A stretch of DNA of 5,166 bases from Candidatus Omnitrophota bacterium. Lineage in GTDB: Bacteria > Omnitrophota > Gorgyraeia > Gygaellales > UBA12090. Below, piece after piece: positions 4,973 through 5,166 of this stretch (position 1 is the stretch's first letter; every line of letters begins with the position of its first letter). The position numbers were made by a program, and so were the translations under genes. The notes below the pieces were generated by a model. That model made no database searches. It was given only the letters and a program-made list of their open reading frames with translations, and was not told the origin of the DNA. The stretch lies in assembly GCA_003510525.1 (NCBI GenBank), contig DOMD01000192.1, positions 3,941 through 9,106 of the forward strand. Direction: 5' to 3'.

Positions 4973-5166
4973 GCCCCGCCCCGGTCGGTAAACCTTATGG
5001 AATCATCTATATCTTCAGCAGGCCCGTTGTTATTTATTTGCTCTTTCAGGGCCTGGTATTCCTGTGAGATTTCCTTGGGCAGGCGCCCGGAAAACTGGCT
5101 TAAGAATTTCTCAATATCCCGCAGTTCCTCCTGCCATTCTTCAGGGTTGACCTCAAAGAGTTTATC
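4969..5166 (-). CDS. pckG: GTP-dependent phosphoenolpyruvate carboxykinase, C-terminal fragment
   Basis: The last 65 residues plus stop are visible; the gene enters from the high-coordinate edge. The fragment contains LFEVNPEEWQEELRDIEKFL and then QFSGRLPKEISQEYQALKEQ, the pattern of the C-terminal helices of GTP-type PEP carboxykinases (D/N-x-E-x-W, followed by a Gly-x-x-Leu-Pro turn and a final helix). The enzyme interconverts oxaloacetate plus GTP with phosphoenolpyruvate, CO2 and GDP, for gluconeogenesis or, in some organisms, CO2 fixation. About 20 residues after the last helix (NNNGPAEDIDDSIRFTDRGGA region) are polar and seem to extend past the usual family end. The stop overlaps the GTG of the carbonic anhydrase by 4 bases. 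No catalytic residues lie in this part, so the call rests on C-terminal similarity alone. Confidence 0.8.
   Translation of the reverse strand, partial: DKLFEVNPEEWQEELRDIEKFLSQFSGRLPKEISQEYQALKEQINNNGPAEDIDDSIRFTDRGGA

Overview
All recognisable genes in this 5.2-kb window lie on the minus strand, so it reads from the high coordinates to the low ones. It suggests a Gram-negative (diderm) bacterium: there is a TolC-type outer-membrane channel, a periplasmic adaptor and the start of an RND pump. Base composition is moderate, slightly AT-rich, and proteins are Lys/Glu-rich. Gene order and protein style would fit an uncultured lineage such as Omnitrophota or a relative, but nothing here fixes the taxonomy.

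Region 1 (about 5166-4436): the C-terminal 65 residues of a GTP-type phosphoenolpyruvate carboxykinase, followed by a gamma-class carbonic anhydrase. The two overlap by 4 bases (GTGA) and look translationally coupled. This places a CO2/bicarbonate enzyme directly with a CO2-using or CO2-releasing enzyme.

Region 2 (about 4379-2810): a complete type IV toxin-antitoxin (AbiE) module. It holds an AbiEi-like winged-helix antitoxin/repressor and an AbiEii-like nucleotidyltransferase toxin, joined by an ATGA overlap. Its promoter carries a 31-bp imperfect palindrome over the -10 and start region, a very good candidate for the AbiEi autoregulatory operator.

Region 3 (about 2752-1): a heavy-metal-type RND tripartite efflux operon. 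It opens with a near-consensus promoter whose predicted start lies on or within a few bases of the first codon of a small secreted Cys/His-rich protein, so that transcript is probably leaderless. Just after its stop codon is a hairpin plus U-run (terminator or attenuator). Then follow a TolC/CusC-like outer-membrane factor, an adaptor that lacks the usual alpha-hairpin, and the first 32 codons of a CusA/CzcA-like pump. The last three genes are tightly packed (4-bp overlap, then a 2-bp gap). The attenuator-like hairpin, the leaderless lead gene and the hairpin-less adaptor are the least ordinary things here. I see no CRISPR array, tRNA, rRNA, insertion sequence or attachment site.
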